From positions 62,001 to 126,000 of the forward strand of contig NZ_JABFAO010000009.1 in the NCBI RefSeq assembly GCF_017168235.1: a stretch of 64,000 nucleotides of DNA, given 5' to 3'. The notes under the pieces were generated by a model. It was not told the origin of the DNA. It saw only the letters and a program-made list of their open reading frames with translations, and searched no databases. Positions 53,852-63,170 of the stretch are shown here, one piece after another (within the stretch, counting starts at the first letter, position 1; each line of letters opens with the position of its first letter). Both the position numbers and the translations under genes were made by a program. The stretch is from Rhodococcus sp. KRD197 (GTDB lineage Bacteria; Actinomycetota; Actinomycetes; Mycobacteriales; Mycobacteriaceae).

Positions 53852-56403
53852 CGACCCCAACGATTCCGCAGGTCGAGTCCTGGAATCCACGGACGTTGGC
53901 GGAGGCGGGAAGCGCGATCAGAACGGCGGGGATTGAGCTCAGTGATCGTCTGGCGGAGGTGGATCTCGCGGTTGACAGGAGTGCGCGGACCTGGAAAGGG
54001 GACGCCAGCGCTGCCGCGTCGATGCGTGCGGTGTCGGAGGTGCTCACTTCGACCGCGTCGAAACGAGCGGCAGATACCATCGGGGACGCTTTGATCACTC
54101 AGGGCGAGACGATCGACGCGTATCGCGCTGCGATCCTGAGCACTCGCGACGCGGCTGTACATCTCAACGGCATGTCGGTCGCACCGGATGGAACCGTCAC
54201 GAGCCCAACCGTTCCCGGCGCAGACGATGATGCTCTTCGACCGATCCTGCAAGGCCGACTCGATCGGCAAGCGGCAGATTTCCAGGCCAGCCTGAAAGAG
54301 AATCTGGCTCAGTGCGGATCCGCGCTGACAACCTTGAGGACGAAGGTCGACGGTGGGTTGGCCGACCTCGAGGAGCACGGTGGTCCCGGCGGTGCCAGCC
54401 TCGGGGCAGTTCTGTCGGGCGAGGACGGCAAGGCGGTCGGTGCCCGGATCCGGGATGCCGTCGACGGTGGTGAGCCGATCCCCGCCGATGTCCTGAGCGA
54501 TCTCACCGAAGACCTCTTGGCCACCGGCTTGGAGCCTGCGCAGCTTCAGGCTTACCTCAATGGCGAAACGGCTACGATTCCAGCGAGTACTCAGCAATAC
54601 CTGAAGGAGTTCTACAACTCGGCGGGCGTCGACGGATTCACCACTGCCAGCCAACAGTTGCAGTCTCAAGGCCCGGCGGGGCAACAGGCTGCGGCGTCAC
54701 TTGCCAACGGTGTCATGGTTCTGTCCAACGAGAACGTCGGTACCGGACGCGATGCCGATGGCAACCTCACCGGAGCAGGCAGTTACGAACACTTGCCTCA
54801 GGACATGCGCGACCTCATCTCGACTCGTCCAAGCCTCGGTCTCGACGGCCTGGACAGCAATGTGCTGACCTATCCCGGAGACGGCCCGATCATGGACGAT
54901 CACAAGGACTTCGTTGCGGGGCAGACAAAGCTGTTCGACGCGATGTCGCTGGCGGAGGCGGGCAACGAGCCCGGGACCAAGATGTCGACCGAACTGATTC
55001 GACAGGGCATGCATACGGCGTCGATCGAAGCGCACGGGGGAGCGTTGCCGTTCAGTGATGTGCCGCTCGACAACTCGAGCCACGTGGAGACCCTCGAGAA
55101 GGCGATAGAGCTCGGCTCCCGCAACACGGATGGCGCGCACGCAATTCTCACCGGCGAAGGCGGGCCGGACGTGCTTGGATCCGGATACCACGCAGACACC
55201 GCAGTGATGCCGTTGTTGCAGCGCGACGACGGGACGGCGATGGCGTCGATGACGGATTGGATTGCGCGAGATGCACATACGACCTTCCCGGAAGGGACGC
55301 CTGAGTACGAGGACTCGGTGCGGGCGGGGTCTGCCGCTCGCGGCCTCGCTGACATCATGGCCACTACTGAGTCGTCCAATGGTACGAACAATTACACGAC
55401 CTTGCTTTCCGGTGAGGGGAAGATCGGGGAGGGTACTGCAGCTCAGGTAGCCGAATCTCTTGCCCCCTACGTCGGGGACATGACGGGTATGACGCGTGAC
55501 GTCACGCAGACCAATGGATTCGGTGACTTCGGTGGCAGTGGAGATTTCGGTGGCGGACCTGTTGAGCCTTTGCGAATTTTCAGCATTCTCGACTCCGAAG
55601 ATCAGTCCAGCCAGATCATCAACGGCACTGCTCTCGCTGAAAGTCAACGCATGGATCGACTCTTCGCAACAACCGGTTACACCGAGCTCGGCGATCAGGC
55701 CTACCGCCTGCAGTGGCTCGTCGATCACGGTCTCAGCACCGAAATGGACCAACGTGTTCAAGATGGACTCGACAAGCAGGAAGCGGCCGACGCGCGGAAC
55801 TCGAAGTTCACCGCAGCGTGGACGGCAGGACAAATCATTGCCGGTGGATTGGGTCCGAGCGGCATTGCGGTCGCAGCTGGTTCCGAATTCTTGAAGCCCT
55901 ACGTTCTCAGTGTGGATGATCTCGAAACGCCTCTGAGCCGGGAGATCACGCTTGATGACTCGGCCTTCGGTTTCGACAGCGGGAATGGTGAGTATGTCTC
56001 CAGTGATTGGGGGAGTGCAGGCTTCAGAACGCACAATGTTCTCGATGCCCTTGTAAACACTGAACAGGTCGACATCAACGATGTTCCAGCGGTGTACAAG
56101 AACGACGACGGCACTGCGTTGCTTCCATACTCTGAAGCAAGAAATAAGTATGTGAACGAGGACGACATGCTCCAACGCGCGAGGGCCGCTGACGCAATCT
56201 CTCAGATAATTGCGCATGCCGGAGTTTCGAACCTGGACGAGTATGTGCGCAACGCTACCGGGGATGAGCAGCGGGATGTGTTGGCCGCGGCGATTCGACC
56301 TGATGGGAACAACCCAAACAGCGAAGCAATACTGGACTGGCTGGCAAGCGATGAATCAGCTCGTGACTCGAGAAACACGTGGCGAGTGGAGATGTACGGA
56401 TGA
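53848..56403 (+). CDS. large WXG-type secreted protein (TPR repeat region-like)
   Basis: An 851-residue acidic protein. The N-terminal domain (about 1-105) has RSARTWKGDASAAASMRAV, a W-x-G turn between helices, marking type VII secretion. The middle (about 150-560) is helical with Ala/Gly-rich hinges (ADVLSDLTEDLLATGLEPAQ; GYHADTAVMPLLQRDDGTAM). A Gly/Phe linker (GDFGGSGDFGGGP) precedes a C-terminal domain of about 290 residues ending WLASDESARDSRNTWRVEMYG. It resembles actinobacterial proteins called TPR repeat region-containing. No nuclease or peptidase motif is seen. It is coupled to the WXG-like gene before it and to the lipoprotein after it. Probably an exported effector or envelope component. 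Confidence 0.7.
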   Translation: MTTPTIPQVESWNPRTLAEAGSAIRTAGIELSDRLAEVDLAVDRSARTWKGDASAAASMRAVSEVLTSTASKRAADTIGDALITQGETIDAYRAAILSTRDAAVHLNGMSVAPDGTVTSPTVPGADDDALRPILQGRLDRQAADFQASLKENLAQCGSALTTLRTKVDGGLADLEEHGGPGGASLGAVLSGEDGKAVGARIRDAVDGGEPIPADVLSDLTEDLLATGLEPAQLQAYLNGETATIPASTQQYLKEFYNSAGVDGFTTASQQLQSQGPAGQQAAASLANGVMVLSNENVGTGRDADGNLTGAGSYEHLPQDMRDLISTRPSLGLDGLDSNVLTYPGDGPIMDDHKDFVAGQTKLFDAMSLAEAGNEPGTKMSTELIRQGMHTASIEAHGGALPFSDVPLDNSSHVETLEKAIELGSRNTDGAHAILTGEGGPDVLGSGYHADTAVMPLLQRDDGTAMASMTDWIARDAHTTFPEGTPEYEDSVRAGSAARGLADIMATTESSNGTNNYTTLLSGEGKIGEGTAAQVAESLAPYVGDMTGMTRDVTQTNGFGDFGGSGDFGGGPVEPLRIFSILDSEDQSSQIINGTALAESQRMDRLFATTGYTELGDQAYRLQWLVDHGLSTEMDQRVQDGLDKQEAADARNSKFTAAWTAGQIIAGGLGPSGIAVAAGSEFLKPYVLSVDDLETPLSREITLDDSAFGFDSGNGEYVSSDWGSAGFRTHNVLDALVNTEQVDINDVPAVYKNDDGTALLPYSEARNKYVNEDDMLQRARAADAISQIIAHAGVSNLDEYVRNATGDEQRDVLAAAIRPDGNNPNSEAILDWLASDESARDSRNTWRVEMYG

Positions 56404-57230
56404 GGATGAGATTCCCACACTCGAGAGTGGCAGCCGTACTTGTGTTGATGATGGTGACCGTCCCTGCGTGTGAATCAGTCGTAGAGCACGGTGATGCTTC
56501 GAGGGCGACGTCGACGTCGACGTCGGTCTCATCAGGCTCCGACATATACGAGGCTCCTGATCAACTCCGTGATGCAACAGTGGTGTGGTCCGCAGAACCA
56601 GAAGTCGACCTCTTCTCTGTCGAGGGTACTTTGATCCGCGCCGCCCAAGAATCGATAATTATAGGAATTACGGTTGGCTTGGACTACACATATCCAGGCT
56701 TCGCGGTCAGCGGTAATTACTTGGGCGGAGACTCGATATATTCACCCTTCAGATCCGCGACCGGAGATGGCCCTTTTGCAGGATCGGTCCATAGTCGTAT
56801 CCAACAAGTAATTCCAATTAGTAACGGCTTCGAGGCGTTGACATGTGTGCTGTCGACTGGACTCGACGTCCTCGAGAACGGCAGGTACTCTCCTTCGCTC
56901 CTGACCGATGTAGCGGGAGGAGAGCTGCGAATACGCTTCATCCGCAACGACGACCAGACAACAACAGCAGCCGCACCCCCGCCGCGGCCGTCCATCCCGA
57001 GGCCCGAAAAGTTCACTTGGCAGGCTCCTACCGACAACAGGTTTGTCGGATGGCAGATCGACGGATTTGCTGACGTCGAACCCGCTACGGCTGAAAGTGG
57101 TCGATGCGTTGCGTGGGCGAGATCGCTTTATCCGGACACAGCGCCCATAGCCTCCCGTGAGGCATATGCCCGGGATAGTCCACCCCCGGTCCAACCGGCC
57201 TACCCCGGATGGCCTGACAGTACAAATTGA
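56400..57230 (+). CDS. lipoprotein of unknown function in the ESX-type operon
   Basis: A 276-residue exported lipoprotein. The signal peptide VAAVLVLMMVTVPAC has a lipobox-like end, then comes a Ser/Thr linker and a globular domain with VVWSAEPEVDLFSVEGTLIR, GITVGLDYTYPGFAVSGNY and FEALTCVLSTGLDVLEN, and a C-terminal Pro-rich segment. The 56640-56790 stretch is notably AT-rich compared with neighbours. The ATG overlaps the upstream stop (ATGA). It may be an anchor, receptor or immunity protein for the large secreted protein; the family is not recognised. Confidence 0.65.
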   Translation: MRMRFPHSRVAAVLVLMMVTVPACESVVEHGDASRATSTSTSVSSGSDIYEAPDQLRDATVVWSAEPEVDLFSVEGTLIRAAQESIIIGITVGLDYTYPGFAVSGNYLGGDSIYSPFRSATGDGPFAGSVHSRIQQVIPISNGFEALTCVLSTGLDVLENGRYSPSLLTDVAGGELRIRFIRNDDQTTTAAAPPPRPSIPRPEKFTWQAPTDNRFVGWQIDGFADVEPATAESGRCVAWARSLYPDTAPIASREAYARDSPPPVQPAYPGWPDSTN

Positions 57231-57273
57231 TGAGCGCCAGAACAAGAACTGCATTCGGTAGGAGGCATTGACC

Positions 57274-57738
57274 TTGACCCGTGAAGAACTCGGTGCGAAA
57301 GTTCGTCGACTGCAACAGGCCGTGGCCGAGGTCCACGGCCACACCCACCTCGACGGTGTGACCGTTCGGACAGATGCCAACGGTCGACTCACCGAACTTG
57401 GAATTGCCCACGATGCTTGGGCGCGCGGGCCCGAGGCGCTGGCCGACCTGATCAAACGCGTCTACCGCGATACTGCGCAGGACGTACAGATTCGATCGAC
57501 CGCGATCATGGCCGAACTGCGCGACGACCCGATCGTTGCTCGCATTGCCGATGCAACCATCGGCAGCGTCTCGGTGCCTGAGGCGCACGTCCCTGTAGCG
57601 TCCGATCCACGGTCGCGAGAACTCTCACAACCTGATTCGACGTTCCCCGTTCAGCGGACACCAACGCCGCACTCTGTCGACCGCCCAGTGGCCGATGCTC
57701 GGGACGACTACTTCCACCGAAAATCGTGGTTGGAGTAG
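57274..57738 (+). CDS. YbaB/EbfC-like small protein of ESX-type operon
   Basis: 154 residues. The first 95 (LTREELGAKVRRLQQAVAEV, VTVRTDANGRLTELGIAH, LADLIKRVYRDTAQDVQ) follow the YbaB/EbfC helix-strand-strand-helix pattern seen in proteins accompanying actinobacterial WXG operons. The remaining tail is disordered. TTG 57274 is preferred to TTG 57268 because GGAGG (57261-57265) is then 8 bases away. It is fifth in the run starting at 53540, counting the gap of about 40 bases after the lipoprotein as read-through. Confidence 0.68.
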   Translation: MTREELGAKVRRLQQAVAEVHGHTHLDGVTVRTDANGRLTELGIAHDAWARGPEALADLIKRVYRDTAQDVQIRSTAIMAELRDDPIVARIADATIGSVSVPEAHVPVASDPRSRELSQPDSTFPVQRTPTPHSVDRPVADARDDYFHRKSWLE

Positions 57739-57783
57739 CCAGAGAAGGTCGACGTCCAAGCGAACCCGTGAGATGGTCGGTCG

Positions 57784-57957
57784 ATGAGTGACAGGCGATC
57801 GGACAAACCCGTCGAGATGTTCGACGCCTTGTTCACCGAGACTGCAGCAGCGGTGGCGCTCCCGGGGACGCTGAGGGCTCGCATCAAGTCCGAGGTCGAT
57901 GCGATACTCGATGCCCAGGCCGACGCACTCCTGCGACAGTCGTCGGCGACAGATTGA
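57784..57957 (+). CDS. 57-residue protein preceding a broken helicase gene
   Basis: A short helical protein (KPVEMFDALFTETAAAVALP, LRARIKSEVDAILDAQADAL). ATG 57784 starts 45 bases after the YbaB-like gene, and its stop overlaps TTG 57954 of the helicase frame (TTGA). It is presumably the small partner of the helicase in an old two-gene unit. No family is recognised. Confidence 0.5.
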   Translation: MSDRRSDKPVEMFDALFTETAAAVALPGTLRARIKSEVDAILDAQADALLRQSSATD

Positions 57958-58903
57958 AGCAGGCACTGCCGAAGGGCACGAGACTCGGAAGTCTCGCACA
58001 GTCTCGCCTGCGCACGGTTGCCGATCTCGCGTACTCGTCACCGAGCGAGATCGCGGCCGTGCCGGGTATCGGTCCGCAGTCGGCTCAGGCGATCCACGAC
58101 GAGGCCGTCGCACACCGCACGCGCGTCCGAGCCGGCGAACGACTGCGACTGAACCCGCAGCAGAAGGGGACTCGCGAGACACAACTCCTGACAATTCTCA
58201 CCGCCGTGGATCGCGTGGGACTGGGTGCAGCCACACTCGGAGGACACCGCGCGGTACCACGACGCGGTGCAGTCCGGAAACTTCATGGCGATGCGCCAGG
58301 CTGCGTATCCCACTGAACGCAGTCTGAAGTCGGCCAAGCTCGATCGTTTGCTCGAGATCGTCGAGGAAGCGGAGGACAACGATGCGAGGGTCATCGTGTT
58401 CTCGTTCTTCCGGGTCGGTGCTAGATACCGTCTGCGCTCAGGTCCCCGGCGCTGTGTACGGCCCACTGACCGGTAGTACTCCGTCCAATCAACGGCAGGA
58501 GATGGTCGACGAGTTCACGGCACATCGAGGCCGTGCCGTGCTGGTGAGTCAGATCGAGGCCGGGGGAGTGGGCCTGAACATTCAGGCCGCCTCGGTGGTA
58601 ATTCTCACTGAGCAGCAATGGAAGCCGAATACCGAGGTCCAAGCAATCGCCAGAGCGCATCGGATGGGTCAGGTCCGAACGGTCCAGGTGCACCGACTGC
58701 TTGCGAAGGACACAGTCGACGAACACATGCGTCGGGTGCTCGAGCGAAAGTCCGAGCTGTTCGACGAGTACGCCCGCAAGAGTCAGGCGAAGGACACCGA
58801 TCGCGCATCCACCGACGACGGGTGGGACCGGGGTGTGGGGCCGATGGAGAGCTCAATAGTCGAGATGGAGAAGCAGCGGTGGGAGTGGGTTGACAAAGCT
58901 TGA
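57954..58903 (+). pseudogene. SNF2/DEAD-type helicase, internally deleted and frameshifted
   Basis: The first 85 residues hold a helix-hairpin-helix (SPSEIAAVPGIGPQSAQAIH). The middle, including all ATP-binding motifs, is missing. The helicase C-terminal domain resumes in another frame (KLDRLLEIVEEAEDNDARVI), slips again at 58412-58414 by one extra G, and continues as QRQEMVDEFTAHRGRAVLVS, IEAGGVGLNIQAASVVILTE and the motif VI-like VQAIARAHRMGQVRTVQVHR. With no Walker A and two frame changes it cannot be active. Confidence 0.85.
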
Positions 58904-59089
58904 CGTCGATCGCATACGCGACATCGCCTCCCGGTCTTGGAGAGTTGCGCTGCAGAAATTGACGTTTCGCAGGCTTGCGTTGTTGGCCGTTCGATAATTA
59001 GGCGTGGGTGTAACAGGTTCGGCCGAATGGCGATCTATTCCGTGTTGCTTCAGCTGCGATCGCGCGTGGACATCTCGAAAGTGTGGACA

Positions 59090-59605
59090 ATGATCAAGTT
59101 CGGCCAGTCACTCCCCAGCGCCAGCCTCTTCATCAGCGGACGAGTGGTGCGATCTGTGAGCATCGCGGCTGCTGGGTTGGTGACGGCGGGCATCATCGCA
59201 GCGTGTGGGTCCGCTGACGAACCGTCGGCGCCGAGTGCGGCATCGCCTACCTCTTCGACAACAGCCACCGTGGCAACGACAACTACGTCGACAACAATGG
59301 TGCCTCCGGCCGCGCTCGCTCCGGAACCGGCAATCGTGCCGCCAGTCGCCGTCACGCCGGAAGCAATAGCTGCGCCAGTCTTGATGCCGCCGGTGGTGTG
59401 CATGAACTTGCAGACCGCTCAGAACCTGATTCAAGATGCGGGAGTGTTCTTCTCGCGTAGCGAAGACGCCACCGGTGCCGGTCGCGCGCAGATCAACGAT
59501 TCCAATTGGATCGTCGTCGATCAGATTCCCGGGGTCGGCGTTCCGATCGAAGAAGGAGACGCAGTGCTCTCGGTTGTCAAAATTGATGAGCCCAACAACT
59601 GCTGA
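59090..59605 (+). CDS. PASTA-domain lipoprotein
   Basis: A 171-residue exported protein. The signal peptide has lipobox AGIIAAC, then a Thr/Pro/Ala-rich linker (about 45-105) and one PASTA domain (CMNLQTAQNLIQDAGVFFSR ... DQIPGVGVPIEEGDAVLSVV). PASTA domains bind peptidoglycan fragments or similar wall ligands; free PASTA lipoproteins are common in mycolate actinomycetes. ATG 59090 is chosen as the start closest to the signal sequence; the frame is open upstream to 58937. No operon partner is visible. Confidence 0.85.
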   Translation: MIKFGQSLPSASLFISGRVVRSVSIAAAGLVTAGIIAACGSADEPSAPSAASPTSSTTATVATTTTSTTMVPPAALAPEPAIVPPVAVTPEAIAAPVLMPPVVCMNLQTAQNLIQDAGVFFSRSEDATGAGRAQINDSNWIVVDQIPGVGVPIEEGDAVLSVVKIDEPNNC

Positions 59606-60481
59606 CACGCTCTTGGAGGAGGTAGCCGAATTGTCACTCGATCTCGCCGATTCCGGCTTTCACTGACGGCGTGGTCCCTTCGGTCAGTATCGCTCGGGCA
59701 TGCTGCAGGATCGGCGCACACTCGCAACCCTGCTATTCATGGAGCTTGGTGGCCATGCTTCCTGTGCCGGGATCATCGGTTCGCTCACCGAAATCGCTCA
59801 GCACCGCTAGTGTCCCAGGTCGCCCACCGCGGGTTACCAGTGATTCAGTCGCGGACACTTACACGGCGATGTCGACATCCTGCAGCATGTCGATCAGGCG
59901 GCAATCGGCCGCGCAACGCTTTTCACGCAGCAATCGGCCACATATCGTCCCCAAGGAGCTGACAGCAGCTAGCGCATTGCGCTTCAAGCGGACCCACTGT
60001 TGGGTTGGACCAGTATCCGAGGATATGGGAAGCCCATGGTCAGATATCCGGCAGCGCGCTCGTTCAGGGATGAAGCCAAGACTGGTGTGAGTTCGTCGCG
60101 GTAATCGTGGACAGTCGCCGTGGTCTTGCCCGGGGTGTGCACGAACCACTCGCCCTACGTACTGGACCAGTCGCCCCTTGAACGAAATCGGCGCGGCAAG
60201 AAAGCGTGTCGAAGGCGATCCGATCGGCCTCGAATCGTTGGCTCTGAAAGCCGTTCAGGAGGAGAATCACCCATAGGCTACGATTCCGCCCGGGGTGTGG
60301 CTACGGCAGAAACTGACAACCAAGGCCCGCGTATAATCGGACGACGATTGGGCCCCATGGGGGCGAGGTCGTAGGTGCGGAGCTGGCACCACTGCACATA
60401 GGCCGATGATGTCGAGAATCTCTCGGCGGGTCGTGGAATGCCGACGACTCAGCGCTGGCCACGGAATGAATGTTCGATCGT
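59606..60481. other. gene-poor region with eroded coding remnants
   Basis: No intact gene was found in 876 bases. On the minus strand around 60330-60415 the residues YVQWCQLRTYDLAPM match the N-terminus of the 30322-31095 family (CVQWCQLRSYHLNV), the only surviving part of a third copy. On the minus strand around 60010-60140 a short frame with KTTATVHDYRDEL looks like another remnant of unknown origin. Confidence 0.6.
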
Positions 60482-60778
60482 CTACGAGTCCCGGAGAAGG
60501 ATCAGTGTTCGCAACGCAGTGTGTGCGCACGCTAGCAATTGTTGCTCGTCCAGATCGTCCTCGTCGCGGAGTCGATCGTCGGATACGAATGCATCGACAT
60601 CGGTGAACAGCTGATTGACCGCGGCCGATACCGCAGGATCAAGGCGACCAGGGGTCTTCTTGACGAGCGCCAAATATCGAGTCTCGAAGTCCTGCGCCCC
60701 TGATTTGCCCGACACGAAGTGTTCGATCGTCGGGATGAAGATCGCGCACTGCTGAGCAGCGCTGGTGTGAGCGGTCAA
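60482..60778 (-). CDS. colicin D-type immunity-like protein
   Basis: A 98-residue helical protein: AIFIPTIEHFVSGKSGAQDF, YLALVKKTPGRLDPAVSAAV, LFTDVDAFVSDDRLRDEDDL and LLACAHTALRTLILLRDS. It shares its pattern with the 52178-52489 protein (F-x-x-x-F, E/DFE/TxY, LDP, LF-x-x-VDxF). The strongly acidic central loop would suit inhibition of an RNase or tRNase toxin. No toxin partner is adjacent, so it is another orphan immunity candidate. Confidence 0.65.
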   Translation of the reverse strand: MTAHTSAAQQCAIFIPTIEHFVSGKSGAQDFETRYLALVKKTPGRLDPAVSAAVNQLFTDVDAFVSDDRLRDEDDLDEQQLLACAHTALRTLILLRDS

Positions 60779-60924
60779 GATGGCCTTTCATTTTCGAGTA
60801 TCGAGCCGCAAGAACCGAGTCATCCGGCTGTGCGGTGGCGGTATTGCTCGACACGGGCGAACAGAAATGAGCGACGAGCCAGTTGGGCGACTTGCCAGCA
60901 TGAAGTAGGTTGTCCGTCAGGACG

Positions 60925-61269
60925 TTACGGCATGAAGTCGAACACTGGGCGATAGCTGTAGGTCGACGATCCGAATGGAGTGGAGTATTGCTGCAGATTG
61001 ACCGAGTTTCCCCATAGGTCGGTTTGACTGCAGGCGACCTGCCCGCGAAACCAGGCGCACTGGATGGGCTGGCTTGTTCCATACGGGCTGACGACCAACC
61101 AGGCGTCATTTCGTGAACTGTAGGCAGCAGGATCGAAGCCGCTGACGAACATTGCAGTGCTGTCCTGTGGGCCGGGGAGATAGTACTCGGGCGCGGCCGC
61201 TGCGGCTGGTACTACCGCGGCGGTAATGCCAACGGAAATGGCGAATGTGGACAGTATTCGCTTCAGCAT
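60925..61269 (-). CDS. secreted small protein with Sec signal peptide
   Basis: 114 residues. The signal peptide is LKRILSTFAISVGITAAVVP followed by an Ala-rich AxA cleavage region before APEYY. The mature part of about 85 residues has PYGTSQPIQCAWFRGQVACS with two Cys that could form a disulfide, and ends STYSYRPVFDFMP. ATG 61269 is chosen for the signal peptide. The family is unknown. It is divergent from the ADP-ribosylglycohydrolase gene. Confidence 0.75.
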   Translation of the reverse strand: MLKRILSTFAISVGITAAVVPAAAAAPEYYLPGPQDSTAMFVSGFDPAAYSSRNDAWLVVSPYGTSQPIQCAWFRGQVACSQTDLWGNSVNLQQYSTPFGSSTYSYRPVFDFMP

Positions 61270-61415
61270 CGCCGCTCCTGTTGTCGAGGCTGATGGGCCC
61301 GGTGGTAGGTGAATCGCCAAGTAGAAGATGGTTGTTACGGGGTACCGTCCTCGTGCACTTGACAGGTGGGACGACGTTTCAGGGCAGCGTCGGTCGTGTC
61401 ATATAGCCTCTGCGC

Positions 61416-62372
61416 ATGACACGCGAGCGCACAGCTGAACAGCTAGGTCGAGCGGTGGGGACACTCATCGCTTCAGCCGCAGGCGATGCGCTCGGCGCGG
61501 GCTACGAATTTTCAATTCCTGCATCAGACGCTGTCATCGGCATGATCGGCGGAGGCCCGTTCGGGTTCGAGCCAGGGGAGTGGACCGACGACACCTCGAT
61601 GTCAATTGCGGTGGCGGAAGCTGCGGCGGCACAGGAGGATTTGCGCTCTGAGTCTGGCCTGGACTCGGTGGCTGCCGGGTTCATGCGCTGGTTCGGTTCG
61701 GAACCGAAAGACATCGGAAATCAAACGAGGACGGTTCTGTCCGCCAATCCCACTTCGGCGGCTGAAATGGCGGCTGCTGCCAAAGCTGTTGTGGGGTTGA
61801 CGGGAGGGAACGGTTCACAGATGCGAACCTCCCCTGTCGCACTTGCCCACCTGGACGATGAGCAGGCGTGTGTCGCCGCCGCGCTTGCTGTCAGTGACCT
61901 GACACATTCAGATCTTCGTGCAGGTCAAGCGTGTCAACTCTGGTCCTACGCGATTCGTCATGCGGTGCTGTTCGGGTCATTCGACGGCGTGCGGATGTAC
62001 CTCGACACTGTCGACCGTGAACAACGAGACTATTGGACCGGGATTCTCGAAGCTGCGGAAACGGGCAGCCCCTCGGACTTTGCGAAGAACGGGTGGGTAG
62101 TCCACGCCCTGCAAACGGCGTGGTGGGCAATCTCGGGGACTGACGACTCCAAGCCTGATCATCTGCGTGAGGCTCTCGTGCAGTGCGTACGTGCTGGCAA
62201 CGACACCGATACGACCGCTGCTATAGCTGGCGGACTACTGGGGGCGAGGTGGGGCGTTGCCGCGGTCCCCGCGGAGTGGCTTGAAGTACTTCACGGGGGG
62301 CCAGGGCTCGGACCCGACGACCTGGAATCGCTGGCAAGGCAAGCGGTCCAAGTTCAGGTCCAGGCGAGGTGA
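61416..62372 (+). CDS. ADP-ribosylglycohydrolase (DraG-like) family protein
   Basis: A 318-residue Mg-dependent hydrolase removing ADP-ribose from proteins or nucleic acids. Metal- and substrate-binding motifs are ASAAGDALGAGYEF, GEWTDDTSMSIAVAEA, GNGSQMRTSPVALAHL and GNDTDTTAAIAGGLLGARWG. The length fits the family. Its TGA overlaps the GTG of the ankyrin gene (GTGA), so it stands at the head of a three-gene run ending in an AAA ATPase. It could reverse toxin-type ADP-ribosylation. Confidence 0.9.
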   Translation: MTRERTAEQLGRAVGTLIASAAGDALGAGYEFSIPASDAVIGMIGGGPFGFEPGEWTDDTSMSIAVAEAAAAQEDLRSESGLDSVAAGFMRWFGSEPKDIGNQTRTVLSANPTSAAEMAAAAKAVVGLTGGNGSQMRTSPVALAHLDDEQACVAAALAVSDLTHSDLRAGQACQLWSYAIRHAVLFGSFDGVRMYLDTVDREQRDYWTGILEAAETGSPSDFAKNGWVVHALQTAWWAISGTDDSKPDHLREALVQCVRAGNDTDTTAAIAGGLLGARWGVAAVPAEWLEVLHGGPGLGPDDLESLARQAVQVQVQAR

Positions 62373-63170
62373 GGTCATCCACGGAAACAAGCTGGTGGGA
62401 CGGCATTCTGGATCCCGGTGAGATCGGTGCCTCTGAGGATCGGCTGGCGATCTCGGACCTTTCCTACCGAGGGAGCTGGCCGCAACTCTTCACACTCCTC
62501 GACGGAATGGACTCGTACGAGCCGTTTGCGAATGTCAATTCGACGAGGCTGGGTCGGAAGTCTCATTTCACGCCGCTACACCAGGCCGCGTGGAGCGGGG
62601 ACGAGCAACGCCATTCGCGGACTGATCGATCGAGGGGCGTGGCGCTCGGTCCGAGACGCCGACGGTAATCGCCCCGTGGACGTCTACAGCGCACGCGGCC
62701 ATACAACCCACTCGGCTGTGCTCGAACCAAAACCGGTCCGCCGGCTCGGTGAGACGACCGTTTCGACTCTCGAACGCAGACTCCACCTTCTCCTGGATGC
62801 CGAACTTCTTCGATGGCATGAGTATCCGCTGCGCTACCCACAGCTCGAGGTGCTTACCGAAGTGGATTCTGGCGAACTCTGGTTCTTGGTGCCGGGCAGG
62901 TCCGGAGGCTACAAGATCACCCTGGACGGTGAGTCGCTACTTGTGGATTCATCGTCCCGACAGAGTGGTTCCGAGCTGTATCGGGTGACGTGCGACTCGA
63001 TCGAATTCCTGGGCCACGAGGGTTACAGAGTAGCGCGCTTCCGGAACATGAAGCCGGTCGACCGTTCGGGCCGCCCATGTTTGTGCCGAGTTCCTGCGAC
63101 TGTCGGTGCGATATGGGACTGTTGGGCCGGGTTGGGGAATCGAACGGATCGACAAGGGGAGTGCCGGTGA
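62369..63170 (+). pseudogene. ankyrin-repeat protein gene with one-base frameshift
   Basis: From GTG 62369 the frame reads SYRGSWPQLFTLLDGM and HFTPLHQAAWSGDE, an ankyrin repeat. One extra C at about 62606 then shifts the frame. Continuation in the next frame is NAIRGLIDRGAWRSVRDADG (the second half of the repeat), then a C-terminal domain with EVLTEVDSGELWFLVPGRSG and VTCDSIEFLGHEGYRVARF, to TGA 63170. Correcting the base gives about 266 residues. It may be a real mutation or a sequence error. It overlaps both neighbours. Confidence 0.8.

Noticed and set aside
59859..60149. 96-codon minus-strand frame in the gene-poor region
   Set aside because: Composition is irregular, there is no ribosome-binding site or family pattern, and another frame of the same stretch looks more protein-like, so it was treated as eroded sequence.
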